From: Sardina pilchardus
Lineage: Eukaryota; Chordata; Actinopteri; Clupeiformes; Clupeidae
DNA length: 64,000 nt
Direction of reading: 5' to 3'
Assembly (NCBI RefSeq): GCF_963854185.1
Contig: NC_085013.1
Coordinates: 13,766,368-13,830,367, forward strand
Under the pieces are notes generated by a model. The model saw only the letters and a program-made list of their open reading frames with translations. It was not told where the DNA came from and did not search any database. This document shows, piece after piece, positions 34,215-46,270 of the stretch. Made by a program: the position numbers and the translations under genes. Numbering within the stretch: position 1 is the stretch's first letter; the number at the start of each line of letters is the position of its first letter.

Positions 34215-37130
34215 AGTGGCTTTCTTTTCAGTGGGCAGCTTAAAGAGAGTCAACAAAAACAGGAACCCCACGTCTTTGTGCCCATTGTGAGGCCCTAACT
34301 CATGTCAATAAGGGCATTGTTTCCTTGGAGTGACACACCGAAACTGTGACAAGAATGTTATCAGACCTGTGGAATAGGGTGTGCAGATAATTGTGCTAAA
34401 ATGTAAGTATGATTATTTGGACAAGCCCTATGCAAACGTGCTCAAGGAAAGGCATTCCGCCCACCATTTCCTAATGGGTTTGCCAGGAACACAGCAGTGT
34501 TTGCTCTTTGGAAATAAGACGAAAATTTGCTTTGCAACTCTTATTCTGCAAAAATAATCCAAAAATGTTTTATTTAATTTACTCATTTATTTATTTTGTG
34601 TGACATCCAAGGATCACTTGAGTGTGTCTGTGTTTGGTTTGTTTCCCTTTTTGTCACAGGCAATTGGATTTTTTTTTTTTTTTTTGAACTCCTGTGATTT
34701 CCTAGGACTCTCGTAATAATTGCGAGGGTTAAAGGGTTGCTCCTCACAGACGCTTCATGGACACCAAGTCAAGTCACTCATGTCAAATGACCAATTAAAC
34801 GGGGTATAGAGGCTGGCAAGGAAGTCTCTAGTGCCCTCAGCCCCATGGGAGACCAATCAAACGCGAGCTCTATCACTCAAACGTAAACCCCATTCATTCA
34901 TTAGCCATTTAAAGTCCCTATCATTATTCATTACAGTGCTGTTCACTGAATTATTTTGGTAAGCTTTTGCTATTAGTATCATTGTGTAGTTGAAAAAGAC
35001 ACTATCCTCATGTGAATTGGAGGACTTTAAAATGCGAAGAGGGAGAAAAAAAATTGAATTACTCACTAGTGATTGTTATCTACACCACCTAGGGGCTGCC
35101 GAGGTTTGTAATGTTGGTATCTTAGCATGTTACATTTTGTTTCATCAGTTATGTGAATAACTGCACATGCATTAATTTATAAAAGCAGTGAATCTACAGG
35201 CATTGTATGCAATGTATCTGACTATATTACTGGCCTTCACCTATCCATTACTGTTGGTATGACTCAAACATTTTGCTACTTTTTTAACTACTTAAGATTT
35301 GTGTAAAATCTGCATAGGGCACTTAGAAGTCCCCCCCCCTTACTACCCTAGTGCAGTCAGCAGTAAGTTGCAACTAAGGCATAGTTAGCACAGAGTCGTT
35401 GTGAAGACTGAGAGCAGTGGTGAGGTGATTACTATGAAGTCATCCGTTTCCTACCGGATCACCAGTGTCCTTGGAAACCCTACACCAGATTCGGTCACAC
35501 TGCTTATGAAGCAGACAGGTCCGAGTGGGTGAGAGCAAAACATTTTGGATATTCAGTCAGAGCTTTGATCTGCTAATTAATGATGGCTGAGCAACTTCTT
35601 TCTCTGAGACTGTAATAGATACAAAACAAATTTGCTAAATATATTTTTTAAGTTATAAGTTTGTATATTTGTCTGGGATATATATGTATTACATACATAA
35701 TAACACATCTGAACTATGTTGTTTGTTTCTCTGCTGCATTATAGCACGCGTCTAATTCTAGTAATCATTTGCTAAATATTGTCCCCCTTTCCTCCACACC
35801 ATTACCTGAGAGGCCATTAATGCATGTGCTGGAACTTAAGGTATACATTAGCTCCCATCGATCGCATGTCCTGGGGATTAGCATCCCATTTCCACACACA
35901 AAGCTGGCTCCTTTCCGTGTTTGCTAGATCGTTGGCTTTCAGGGCTCACCTTTGACCCCTTGCCGAGGTGCTCAAAGACACAGATAGCATTCATTTAGAG
36001 AGATAGGTTACATAAATACATCCTGTAAACAACAGAGACAAGGAGTGTTTTTTTTTTGTTGTTGTTGTCGTCGTATGGCTTTATCTGAAACTTTTGAAAT
36101 AGTGATACTGATTGTCGTGTTATATTTGACTTGGCACAGAAGCAAAGCTGTCGAGCATATAAATGTAGCTCACCTGACAGTTTGTCAGGGGACCACAGCT
36201 GTTTGTTTTCTATGTACACTTATTTTTGTTTCAATTGCACAGGTCCCTGAGCAATTGCTTTTATCTATATATAGTCCTTCCCTGTTTAAAAGTTTGTGTC
36301 CTTGGCAGGGAGGTGCTCTGTTACATACCGCCAAACGCGACTGAGGGCAGAGCAGGGTGAGACAGTGCAAGGAGTCTTAGTTATGGAGCCAACTGTTAGA
36401 TCTGCCCTTAACCTAAACTAACACACGCAGGTGCAAGAGTGACGGGCAAGTGCTATATTCTCTCACAATGTCACCAGTTCATCGGTGATAGGATTTCATT
36501 GAAAATATCGGCGTACTTAAGAGTTATTTTTTTCTGAAGTCGTATCAAAAGATAAATATTTTGACGGGGTGACAGAGTCCAGGCCTTGCACTCGAACGTC
36601 GATTTGAGCAAACGCAGGCACTGCCACAGAAACACAGCACTGAGGCCTAAGACATGTAAAGAGAAATAACAATTTTTGCTTTTATAAGGAGCCATTCATA
36701 ATAATGTGTTTGTACTTCAGAAATGTATTTATGTGTGAAGCACACATGTGTTTTTAAACAAAGTAGGGATTTCGTCAAGAACGTCAAACCTCTTGAGCCC
36801 TCCCCCCACACACACATACACACACAAGTGCCACCCTGTGTCTTGGCATTTACAGTGTCGCTTATGGACCTTGTTAATTTTTACGGCCCGAGTTAATTTT
36901 CTCTTTCACCCCTCTGGTTTTCTCAGGTGTGTACAGCTTTCGCAAAGTGATTCTGAGAGAGAGCCTGAAAAAAAAAAATGCCTGCTTAATTTATTAGAGT
37001 AAGTGCTAGATTTATAACTGCTCTAGTTATGGAGAAGTATTACTGGTCCCCAGGGAGGCCAAATTACTGTTTACGGTCGGCCTGAGAATGGCTAAGCAGA
37101 TGATGAAGCACCTGCCAGACTTTCCCTCCA
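34215..37130. other. intergenic block, 2.9 kb
   Basis: Unique DNA with a poly-T run at 34669-34685 and short C or CA patches (35331, 36800). CCACCTAGGGGCTGCC at 35085-35100 is a weak CTCF-type match on the plus strand. Island-like parts lie at 34.70-34.92 and 35.74-35.95 kb. No exon was recognised on either strand. Confidence 0.5.
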
Positions 37131-37139
37131 TCAGCTCTG

Positions 37140-37175
37140 TCTGTCTGCTCTCCTCTCCTCTCCTCTCCTCTTTTT
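37140..37175. repeat. (CTCCT)n pentanucleotide run
   Basis: Four to five CTCCT units. The complement of this unit (GGAGA) also forms runs at 21674-21696 and 29141-29168. Confidence 0.85.
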
Positions 37176-37764
37176 TCTCTCCACCGCATGCTGTCACTCC
37201 GCGCTCCCTGGCGGGGTCCACGCAGAGATCTGTCTAGAATTTAACAGCCTCTCAAACACCTCTCTCCCTCCCCCTATATGCACAGCATCACTTCCTCTCT
37301 GAAGATTAATGCCAGATTCGTATTTTTTTGTGCACTTAATGCAGTGCAGAGTTGTCTTTCGGTGGAGATTTATACTTTAGCTATTCATGAATTTCTGTAT
37401 GATTGTTAGCCGAACTGGAAAATATGTATTTGGTTAATTGTTTAAATGGCTGTTCAATTTCAACCAATAATAATTTGATGAGGTTTTAAATTAATTTGTT
37501 GTAGTAGTCGTGTGTGAAAAGATATCAGGTCATGCATAGGACACGCTCTGTTGAATTATTTTGAAGCCACTTGATGATGAAGATGCTGAAAACTGGTTTT
37601 CCCAAAATGGTTGACCTTGAAACGGAAAAACACCTGTGTTTGCACCTGGCTGCTGAACCTTCAAGCATTTGATCAAATATCTATTCCACGAGGAAGTGTG
37701 ATATTTCAGGCGCTCCATTTGTTGTTTTCTCCCAAGACCTGATTCTGCATTTTGAAATTTAGGT

Positions 37765-37865
37765 TTCTTCCTTCATTTTTTTTCTTTCCTCTGTTTTCCC
37801 CCTTATGTCTTTCTCCTTTCTTTCTTTCTTTCTTCTTTCTAGTTTTCTTTCTTTCTTTCCCTCCT
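37765..37865. repeat. (TTTC)n pyrimidine tract
   Basis: TTTC and TTCC tetranucleotides broken by CTAG. Confidence 0.85.
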
Positions 37866-38481
37866 CTCTGTAACCTCCCTTCTTGTGTCTGTCATCTTGT
37901 AGGATTAGTTGTTCTGCACACCACTATAAACTGCATCCTTTGCACACACACTGCTCCTGACCTCAGTTCCTGTATTTCAGCTTTCAAAAGCAGCTATTTA
38001 ATTTATCTGCGCAATGGGAAACACATCTAATTTTGAGGTCTCATAATTTATTTTTTCCCTCTGAAAAAAAAACTCATAAATCTCACCAGACATTGTTTTT
38101 TCCCGTCTCTCTTGTCATTCCAGACTTAAATCAAATTGTAAATTATTTTTGTCTTCCTTTTTTTGTGCTTTTCTAAATTCATGTTCAGTCCCCCCCTCCT
38201 CCGCTTCTCCATGTCTCGGAGTGAACTATTTATACTACTCTCGCTATTTTTATCTGTTTGCATATCTAATTACTTTTGTGGAATCCAAACAACATTGTGG
38301 GCTAATCGAGATGTTATGGCTGAACTTCATCTTGGCAGTGTCCCATTCATCACTGCTCCTAACAAGCCAACGTGCGCTGACGTCTCAGTCAGGGCGACCA
38401 TACTACACTGTCACCTTCCCTCTGCATGCTGTGTTAACTGAGATCATAGCTGCATGGAGAGATTGTGCAGAGGCTTTGAGC

Positions 38482-38492
38482 ATGTGTGTGTG

Positions 38493-38529
<37 letters not shown>
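38482..38529. repeat. (TG)n microsatellite
   Basis: 48 bp of TG with one GCG interruption. Confidence 0.94.
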
Positions 38530-38530
<1 letters not shown>

Positions 38531-38683
38531 CATTTGAGGACGCACACATAGTAACTGAGGAAGTGAGTTTGTCTGTTTATTTATGTGCTTGTTTGTGTAT
38601 TATCATAGGTTGGCTTGTTGTGAATAAACTTGTGATATTATGATTGAGAGATGGTTGAAAATGGTCGAAAAATCTTTTTGAAA

Positions 38684-38715
38684 GGCACGGTTTAGGTCTG
38701 GCACGGTTTAGGTCT
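38684..38715. repeat. exact 16-bp tandem duplication
   Basis: GGCACGGTTTAGGTCT is present twice head-to-tail with no mismatch, in otherwise unique DNA. Confidence 0.95.
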
Positions 38716-39186
38716 GTCTATTCTTCAGCCTAAAGATGCACTCGTCATCAAAATGTGTAAATGTCATAATATGACCTGTAGACATTTCTGGTGTATTTAT
38801 TGTTTTATTTTTGGTGTTTGTTTATAGGCAAATACCAAAAGAAGATTGAAGTTTTTTTCTGGTTTCCAATAGTATAGTGGGATATGTCTGATATCCAAGG
38901 GACAATGCACTGGACAGTCCAAAATGTATTAAACCTGAAGAGTTTATGGATAACATAGGCTGACATTAATTGAAATACAAGTTAACCACTAAGTGGACTG
39001 AAAATAGTACAGTTTTGTCACAAAATCATTGTCTAAGTATGCTGTGAATGCTTTAGGGTGGATTATTCCAATGATAGACCTGGCCAGACTTAGACTAGAG
39101 TAGCATGGAACACAGGACATTATCTTAAAAACACCAACACAACAGAGTCAGGTCACAGACATAATCAAGTGATGGAGTGTAAGTGC

Positions 39187-39258
39187 TCCCTCTCTGTCCT
39201 CTCTTCTCTCTCTCTTCTCTCTCTTCTCTCTCTCTCTTCTCTCTTCTCTCTCTTCTCT
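39187..39258. repeat. (TCTCTT)n pyrimidine tract
   Basis: CTCT and CTTCTC units over 72 bp. Confidence 0.88.
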
Positions 39259-39259
39259 G

Positions 39260-39720
39260 TGCCCCCCCTTCACCTCTGTGCAGTAGGCTTCGTTATTTTA
39301 CACGCTGTCCTGGCCCTGTAATGATCGGGCCCTGAAACCCACGGGGCTTTTGAGTAAGTAATCCTCTCCATGCTGTAATTATGGATTATCCCCTCTCTTA
39401 GGACACTGGTAGCCAGGGTGGGCTCCTGCTCTCTCTCTCCCCTCTGCTCTGGAGGAGCTGGAGCCAGCGAGGGAGGGCAGGAGGGAGGGAGAGAGGGAGG
39501 GAGTGCCGTGAGTGGAGGGTACGGGAGATTGAGGGAAGCCGTGGATTTGCCCAGCTGTCAGATTGATCTACGGTTTCAGAAGCGGGCGGCCCGGCACTGT
39601 GGGACCGATTTCATGCTCAGGACCGACGTCTCGCTTCGGATGAGGCAGATTTTGGACCGGGTTCGAACTCCCGGGGTGCCAGAGAGGGTTGTTTCTAGTC
39701 GGTGAGGCGTTGCTGGTGAC
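39260..39720. promoter_or_regulatory. candidate non-coding element with PBX/MEIS-like site
   Basis: Contains CTGTCAGATTGATC near 39555-39570, which places a MEIS-type CTGTCA next to a TGAT PBX half-site. CpG-containing unique sequence follows. A 95-codon frame overlaps (39418-39705), but its first third is a (GGGA)n repeat and no similarity is recognised. Confidence 0.25.
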
Positions 39721-39949
39721 ACCGGGAATGCCGCTGACATGTTTGAGTGATTAATAAAAGTAATGCAGATCCCCTTGTGACAGAGAAAGACCCTGGCAAG
39801 GTCTCTCTACCATGACACGGCATGTCAGATAGCTGCGAATGCCATAGTTGCACTGGTGTTTTCTGTGAACAGGGCCAAATAAATCCACTGAGGATGACAC
39901 TGGCAAACTAGTTTCTCATCATCATTTAGATTCCTGATACCAACCCATG

Positions 39950-40019
39950 TCTCACCTTCTCCATTCCTGTCTCTCTTCACTGTCACTGTGTGAATAAAGG
40001 CAAAAAGCCCCAAAAATAC
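39950..40019 (+). mobile_element. 5'-truncated SINE/retroelement tail
   Basis: CTTCACTGTCACTG then AATAAAGGCAAAAAGCCCCA closely parallels the 3' tail of the SINE at 62557-62755 (CTTCACTGTCCTATC and AATAAAGGCAAAAAGGCCA). No tRNA-like head is found upstream, so the copy appears to be truncated. Confidence 0.65.
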
Positions 40020-41050
40020 ACTTCATAAGAAATAATGATCCTAATCGTAATAACAAAAATAAGATGCTTTTAATTCCAGCTATTGTTAAATGCGGTGTGT
40101 AAATCTGCATTATTTCAAAATTGAGCATCAGATCAAAGTTGAGTGAGATGTTGAGATCAAATGTTTCAGCACACACACCTTCCCTCAACTTTTATCCCGT
40201 CTCGGTCACCGACACACGGGTCCATTCTGCACCTACAGTAGGACTTCCTAACCTCGCCAGTACAGCTGGGTCGCTTCCCTTTCCATTACTGACAAAATGT
40301 CCGTTCCCCATGATTTACAGAGTCTGTTATTATGTCTGGAGACTTGGCTGCGTTTATTTGTTTTGCCATATGAAGCCTGCTAATGTGTTCGTTTTATGGT
40401 AGATTGGTTGTGTTGTTTCTTGTGTAGAAATATTCCAAGTATTTAGTTTAAAACATTTTGTTCTGGGATTCCAGCTAGCAGCACTGATGAAAGATGTATA
40501 CCCCTGTGCCAAAGTACCATATCCAGTACAATCAATCGGTCACATAACAAAATTGTATTTGAGTGCCAAACCTTGTATCCATATTTCAACAATGTAAATT
40601 ACATGTCTTGAAATTGACTGTTGACTTTATTTGGTGATTTGATGCAGCGTAAGACTGAAATCCATGATATTATGTCAGAGTTAAGATCCAAGTTTTTTTT
40701 ATGCTGCTGATGGCAAAGCTGGATGAGACAATCAGAATATTTCACTCTCTAAACAGCTCACAGAGGTCAAAGAGGCAACGTTAAATCCTGCTTTAATTAT
40801 GGCCATCTTAGTCATAGCATGTAACTGACAAAACCAAAATTGTACCTTTTCCAGTTCCGAGGGGTACATTATAGCCGTAATAGCAAACATCGACTATTTC
40901 TCAAAACATTACAGAATAATATTTTGTTCCCGCCTTTTGGACTTGTATCAAGAGGTTCAACTCTCCAGAACTGTGACTGCAACTTTGTTCCTCCGAACAA
41001 AGAAAAAAAAATATGATTTTACATAAGTACCCTTAAATGCATTCTGCCAC
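40020..41050. other. intergenic, nothing recognised
   Basis: Unique AT-rich sequence. I see no exon, repeat family or strong motif cluster. Confidence 0.5.
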
Positions 41051-42460
41051 ATTTAGCGCTTGTCAGTTTGCAAGGTTGGGGGGCAGGGGGGGGAACTTTA
41101 TGAGAGCCATTTGAATTGGAGACAGGCTCAGTGGTGTTTTTCAGCATCAAAATAGCAGCCATCAGGGCATAATGGGGGAGGCAGCGCTGCTGTGACGTCC
41201 GTTGGCGAGAGCAGTGGGGGTCGCCTTCACCCTGCCACTAATGGAGGAGGGGGGAGAAAATGGCCGTGTCACTTCTGTCAGCGTCTCGCGTCTTCAGCCC
41301 CAGACAGTCGGTGCTTTTTTTTTTTTGCGCCCGGGGCCGTAATTCGGTGCCATTAAAAGTGCCGAAGGAGGTGGGCCCCCGACCAAAACGGAGGGCTTTG
41401 CGCGGGCATCAACAAGACGCTCTCGTCTGCCACCTCAGCCCCTTACCCCACCCCCACTTCGCCTAATTCCCCATCGCCTTTTCTCACAGGAAACTTTTGG
41501 CACGGCTTGAAAGCGTAACGACCGGTTGCGCCACTAAAACGATCATAAAGTCAATCATGTGGCTAGAATTACCGAGCAAGCTCAGTCAGCCGCTCTGCGT
41601 TCCACTGCCGTGCCAGAGGCGCCCCCCCCCACTCCGGGCTGTGTGAGTGTGCGCTTCAGAGATGGACAGCCCGGATGGCTGCCGGACACCCACAGCAGAC
41701 GTCTGAAACCACGGTTGGCACTGGCAGCAGCACTGGGCAGGCACTGGGCATTTGTATTCTTAGTCTGAGGCCCAGGTCAAAGGGCCATCAAGTGATCCGG
41801 GGATACAGGGTTGCAAACGCAAAGGAGAAGATTCGGTTCTCAGCGTTAGACAAATACACTATACACACTGAGTGTTAAAATCAGCAAAACCATAACCGCA
41901 GAAAAACATGGCTTCTTGTAAAGGCACACATGCATGAAGTTTATTTCTCATTTACCACAATGATTTGCCCTGCATCTTTAAACAGTTAAATAGATTTAGT
42001 TGGTGCTTTTGTATCAAACAGAGAAGAGAGCTGCATAAAATATAAATATTGCGCTATACCCTGTGTTTTGATAAAATAAAGAATTTGGATAATGATAAAA
42101 AAAGCTCATTTCAAATATGTCTATTGCTGAGATACCATCACATAACCACACTTTTGTTATTTCTTATCAGGAGGTATGGGAGTTTCCAAAAGAAACGGTG
42201 AAAAAGGGATGATTTCTGACCAAAAATCTGACCAAAAATGTGTGTGCCTCTGGTACTTAGTACCACACTAGTAGAAAGTCTGCCTTCCTCTGATGTACCT
42301 GAGGTGCTGTTAAGGAACCCTAGCATGAACTTTACTATTCCACATCACTAGAGCACCGTATACATGGTCACATGGATACCCATCCCTCCAATATTTCTCA
42401 TTTGTTCATTATTCATGCGTTGTAGTTGTCAGAGGGCCTCAAGAGTCCGCCTCTCAGTGT
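41050..42460. other. intergenic with CpG-containing part
   Basis: Position 41150-41470 is relatively CpG-rich with a T run (41316-41325). GTCAATCATGTGG at 41548-41560 carries a partial PBX/MEIS core. A 12-bp tandem duplication (TCTGACCAAAAA twice) is at 42215-42238. No exon was recognised. Confidence 0.45.
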
Positions 42461-42520
42461 CTCTCCCTCTCCCTCTCTCCTTCTCTCCCTCCCTCTCTCT
42501 CTCTCTCTCTCTCACTCTCT
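42461..42520. repeat. (CT)n tract
   Basis: CT-rich run with CCCT interruptions. Confidence 0.88.
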
Positions 42521-42544
42521 CAGCGTCTGATGTTAAAACCATGT

Positions 42545-42560
42545 GCTGTCCCTAGTGGCT
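42545..42560 (-). promoter_or_regulatory. candidate CTCF-type site
   Basis: GCTGTCCCTAGTGGCT is similar in core to the candidate at 33908-33924 and in the same orientation. Weak single-motif evidence. Confidence 0.2.
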
Positions 42561-43780
42561 ATGTGCGTAGATGCCGGAGCAAGGCAGCTTTATGCATACA
42601 GTTAAACACAGCTTTTGCAGGGGCCTGTCAGAAGATTCTGCTGGGCGCCCTGCTGGCTCCTCACACTCAAAACAACACTCGCTCTGTGGCGAACGAGACT
42701 TCTGCGAGAGCGAAAAGAGGCCAGAGCTGAGTGGCAAAGCGAGGGTGTGGCGTGTGTTGCGTAGCATGGCGCGTGGCGTAGCATGGTGTGGTCCTTGTAT
42801 ATGCATTCTCGTCGGGGCTGGAGTGTTGAGAGGAGAGCAGAGTGAGGTATTTGGTTTCAGCTCGGTCTTGTTTGTGTCCGTTCTCAGGGCATTGAGTTTG
42901 TTAGCAATATTCACAAAATGATTTTCATCAGGGAGGCACGAGTAGAGAGCGTCACCGTGGGATACCAGTGCTTTCCTCATGGGGTTTTCTATTAAGTTCT
43001 CTTATCCGACCTCACCATCGGAGCGAATAACAGTCAAGGCTATGACGGGACTCTAATAGAACACAGTCTGTATCTACATGTCCATCAGCAGGTGGGGAAT
43101 AAAAACAACATCCAGATTGCTAAGATTATTGAAACAGCATTTTTCTGCATATGATAGCAATATCAATATTTTAGGCAATTGCAGAAAGTCAAGGAAATGT
43201 CCTGGCCTGCAGCGTATGTGTACTCTAGGATGTTGGAGTGAGAGACTTGTGTGGCTTGATGATGTTTTGATTAAAAACATTCCGAGTCCTCAGCAGGCCC
43301 CCCCAGCTTCAAAGTGCTTAGTGTCTTTTGATATGAAAAGAAAGGGGGGGGGGGAAAGAAGCTTTCTTTTTCTATCCCTCTGTTAGCTTTCAGTGGTGAT
43401 CTTCAGGCCTCTCCAGAAGGTTGGAGGATAACTTAATAATCTGGGCTGCGTGTCACTATGTTGTCCCAGCGCAGGCACCACAGCAGAAGCCTGACACGAT
43501 CCGTGCGTTGTATCAATACATCCCGGGCACTTTGAGGGTACACACACTGTGTGATGTCATGTATAATCACGCATCGCAAAACGACTCGTGTCTACCATTG
43601 CCGAATGAAAGCTGGCAAAGATGGCAGCTGTACATAATAGCAAAGGTGTTTGATGACAATTTCTTTCCCGAGAGCTTCCTAAATCAAGGTGTTTGACAGC
43701 AAGCAGCCGAAGTGTTCCTTGCATCAACGGTGAAATTGGTTTTACACAGTTCACTAACTTGAAAATTGTCTCCTCTTCTG
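42561..43780. other. intergenic, nothing recognised
   Basis: Unique sequence with a short repetitive GCGTGGCGTAGCATGG patch at about 42750-42790 and a G9 run at 43346. No exon was recognised. Confidence 0.45.
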
Positions 43781-44290
43781 CTCAGGCACAATTCATTTAC
43801 AACTCGTCTTTGTTTTTTATGGCATGCCTCACGATTTCATGTCTCTATATAGACCGGCGTTAACACATTCAATTCCGAGGTGTGGACCATCAATTAGCGT
43901 GAAGTTTTTTACTCTTTAAGGCTCACCAGCTTTATTAGCATCAGAATCACACATCGTTTGGATTCAAAATATTTATGTTTTTATAAATAGATGGTCTCAG
44001 TGGCAAATTCTGCGCATACTGTGCAATGAGATGTTTTACACGCATCAAAGGAGAAGCTGAATCCAATATATTTCAATCCTTTTGAAGTTAACCATGTTAT
44101 TTTTCAATATGCCAGTGTCTCATTTTTCAAAAATACATTTGTTGGTGATCATGTGAATCTTTTCAAACTGTGCATTGGAGGTCTTGCTCGGTGGTCAACG
44201 TTCAATGTAAGTAGCACCTTGAGAAGTGCCAGGGGAGCTCTCCCCATCACAGAGCATTAGAGCAGCTCTTTTGGCCATCACTCTCTCTTT
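43780..44290. promoter_or_regulatory. candidate conserved non-coding element
   Basis: About 500 bp of repeat-free sequence with CCATCAATTAGCG, CAGCTTTATTAGCATC and TTTTATAAATAG. No frame with splice sites. Enhancer-like by texture only. Confidence 0.28.
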
Positions 44291-44879
44291 TCCCCATCAT
44301 GTGGCATCAGCATAGTGGCTTTATGCATATCTGAGGTGGCCTCGTGTTCTCGGTGTGTTCCCAGTGCTGGGGCCCCATCTGTTTGAGGCTCCGCTCTCAA
44401 TCTTGTTCCTGCGGATCCTGTCAGTGTTGAGATCTCAAAGCCTCTGCTGCTCCTCCCCTCCTTTGACACAAACGTAATTTGAAAATCATTCCGAATCAGA
44501 CGTTTGCAGGGATCGCACCAAACTTTTCTGACAGAGTAATAACTGTCCATTTCTTTCCCAGCCTGTTTTTAAACCCAATACTGAAGGCCCCCCCCACGTG
44601 TTTCTGTCCCCCCATTTCGCCCCTCGCTGTCTCTCCCTTTCTGCAGCAAAATTAATTACTGTATGTTTTATTTTATGAACGTGTCAAGAAGAAATGATGA
44701 ATGGCTAGTAATATCAAGATATTATAGACGTAGTCCGAGACAGTGGATTACATTGTGAAACCCCCCTCCCCCTCCCCCTCACACATACACACACGCACAT
44801 AGCCACTCTTTGTCACACACACAGTCACACACCGCACACATACGCATGTACAGCATCACATATGCGAACCAGCCACAAG

Positions 44880-45200
44880 AGACATTAATCTATGGCTTCA
44901 TATTTTGTTATTAACTTACTGAGGGACCGGCCCAAGCCGCAATGTCACTGGCAGCGCTGCGGAGGCGTAATGGAAGTGATCTTTAAACCGGTCTTCATAA
45001 TGGCCATCTGAGGCTCCTTGATAAGATTGCGGTATTGGTTTGTACGGCGAGGCCCTCATTACAGTTCGGAATGAGAACGGAGCATATCAGCTTTCAGTAA
45101 TGAGCGACGGCAGTGTGAAGGTCATCTTAATGGGATTTAACGGGTTGGCGAGACCAAAAGGTAACATCATTAATGAGGACACCAGACCATCCTCCCAACT
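44880..45200. promoter_or_regulatory. candidate conserved non-coding element
   Basis: Unique CpG-containing sequence with GACATTAATCTATGG, TTGTTATTAACTTAC, CAGTAATGAGCG and CATCATTAATGAGG. Its density of homeodomain cores in an otherwise mixed-composition block is enhancer-like. Confidence 0.3.
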
Positions 45201-45322
45201 CGGAGGTTATTAATTGCATCCGCCATGTCCCCTCCTGTGATTTTTTTTTTCTCCTTTTAATGCACTCGACCACTGTCTTGGATTCCTTAAAGCGGAAACG
45301 AAGGAAGCAAGGGCACGAGACA

Positions 45323-45323
<1 letters not shown>

Positions 45324-45366
<43 letters not shown>
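45324..45366. repeat. (GA)n tract
   Basis: GAGA runs with ACAG interruptions. Confidence 0.9.
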
Positions 45367-45474
45367 AAAGTGTCAAGCCGGGTACTCGTTGTGCCAACGC
45401 TCTTGAAAATGTTTCGTTGGTGTTTTATTCTTTCTGCCTCTGTGGCCTCAGACCAATTTGAGATGCATGCATGA

Positions 45475-45475
<1 letters not shown>

Positions 45476-45511
<36 letters not shown>

Positions 45512-45587
45512 TGCACACATGGTTACACTCATGCAAACACACACAAACACACATATATGCACACGCACACACACACAGAGAGACACA

Positions 45588-45623
<36 letters not shown>

Positions 45624-45633
45624 AATGCGTGTG

Positions 45634-45685
<52 letters not shown>

Positions 45686-45692
45686 TACATAC
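45476..45692. repeat. (AC)n compound microsatellite, 217 bp
   Basis: Several AC runs are separated by ATGC, AAAC, GAGAGA and ATAC units. The cleanest part is 45637-45680. Confidence 0.95.
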
Positions 45693-46149
45693 AGTGAGAG
45701 AGAGGGGTTTGAAGATGCATGTCATTACCATAATTCTGCCTCACTTCCTCTGCTGGGAAGCATTTATTGGAGGCTACAGTTTTATTCATTGCTCACTTAT
45801 GGGTGGGGGGACATCAGAACCAGCTAGCAAAAACAATGAACGTTAGGCATCCCGGGCATTAGAGCAGCAGTCAAGCACATCGAGCCTCTGTGTGTCCTGG
45901 AGGTTTACATGCATGAGATATTCAAAAAAGGAAAATAGCCTTTCAGTCGCCTGCATTTGACTGGACGCTGCCGTGACTGAATCTGGCTTTATTGGAACTG
46001 TGATTATGGTGACAGTGTTCTCTTCCCATACAGAGAAGTCATGACAAGCTGAGGGAATGGAGTAGGTCATTTGATGTGTTTGCTGTTCTGGTAATACTTT
46101 CCTTTTCGTGACCTTAGAATACCCTTGCGAAATACTTGATATTCTGTGC

Positions 46150-46189
46150 TGTGTGTGTGTGTGTGTGTGTGTGGGAGAGAGAGAGAGAA

Positions 46190-46245
<56 letters not shown>

Positions 46246-46270
46246 GGTATGTGGTGTGTGTGGGGGGGGA
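46150..46270. repeat. (TG)n compound microsatellite
   Basis: Two TG arrays are separated by a GAGAGAGAGA block (46176-46187), with a short G run at the end. Confidence 0.94.

Noticed and set aside
39418..39705. 95-codon plus-strand frame
   Set aside because: It starts in a GGGA repeat and the remainder has no recognised homologue or clean splice borders; it was kept only as a candidate regulatory region.
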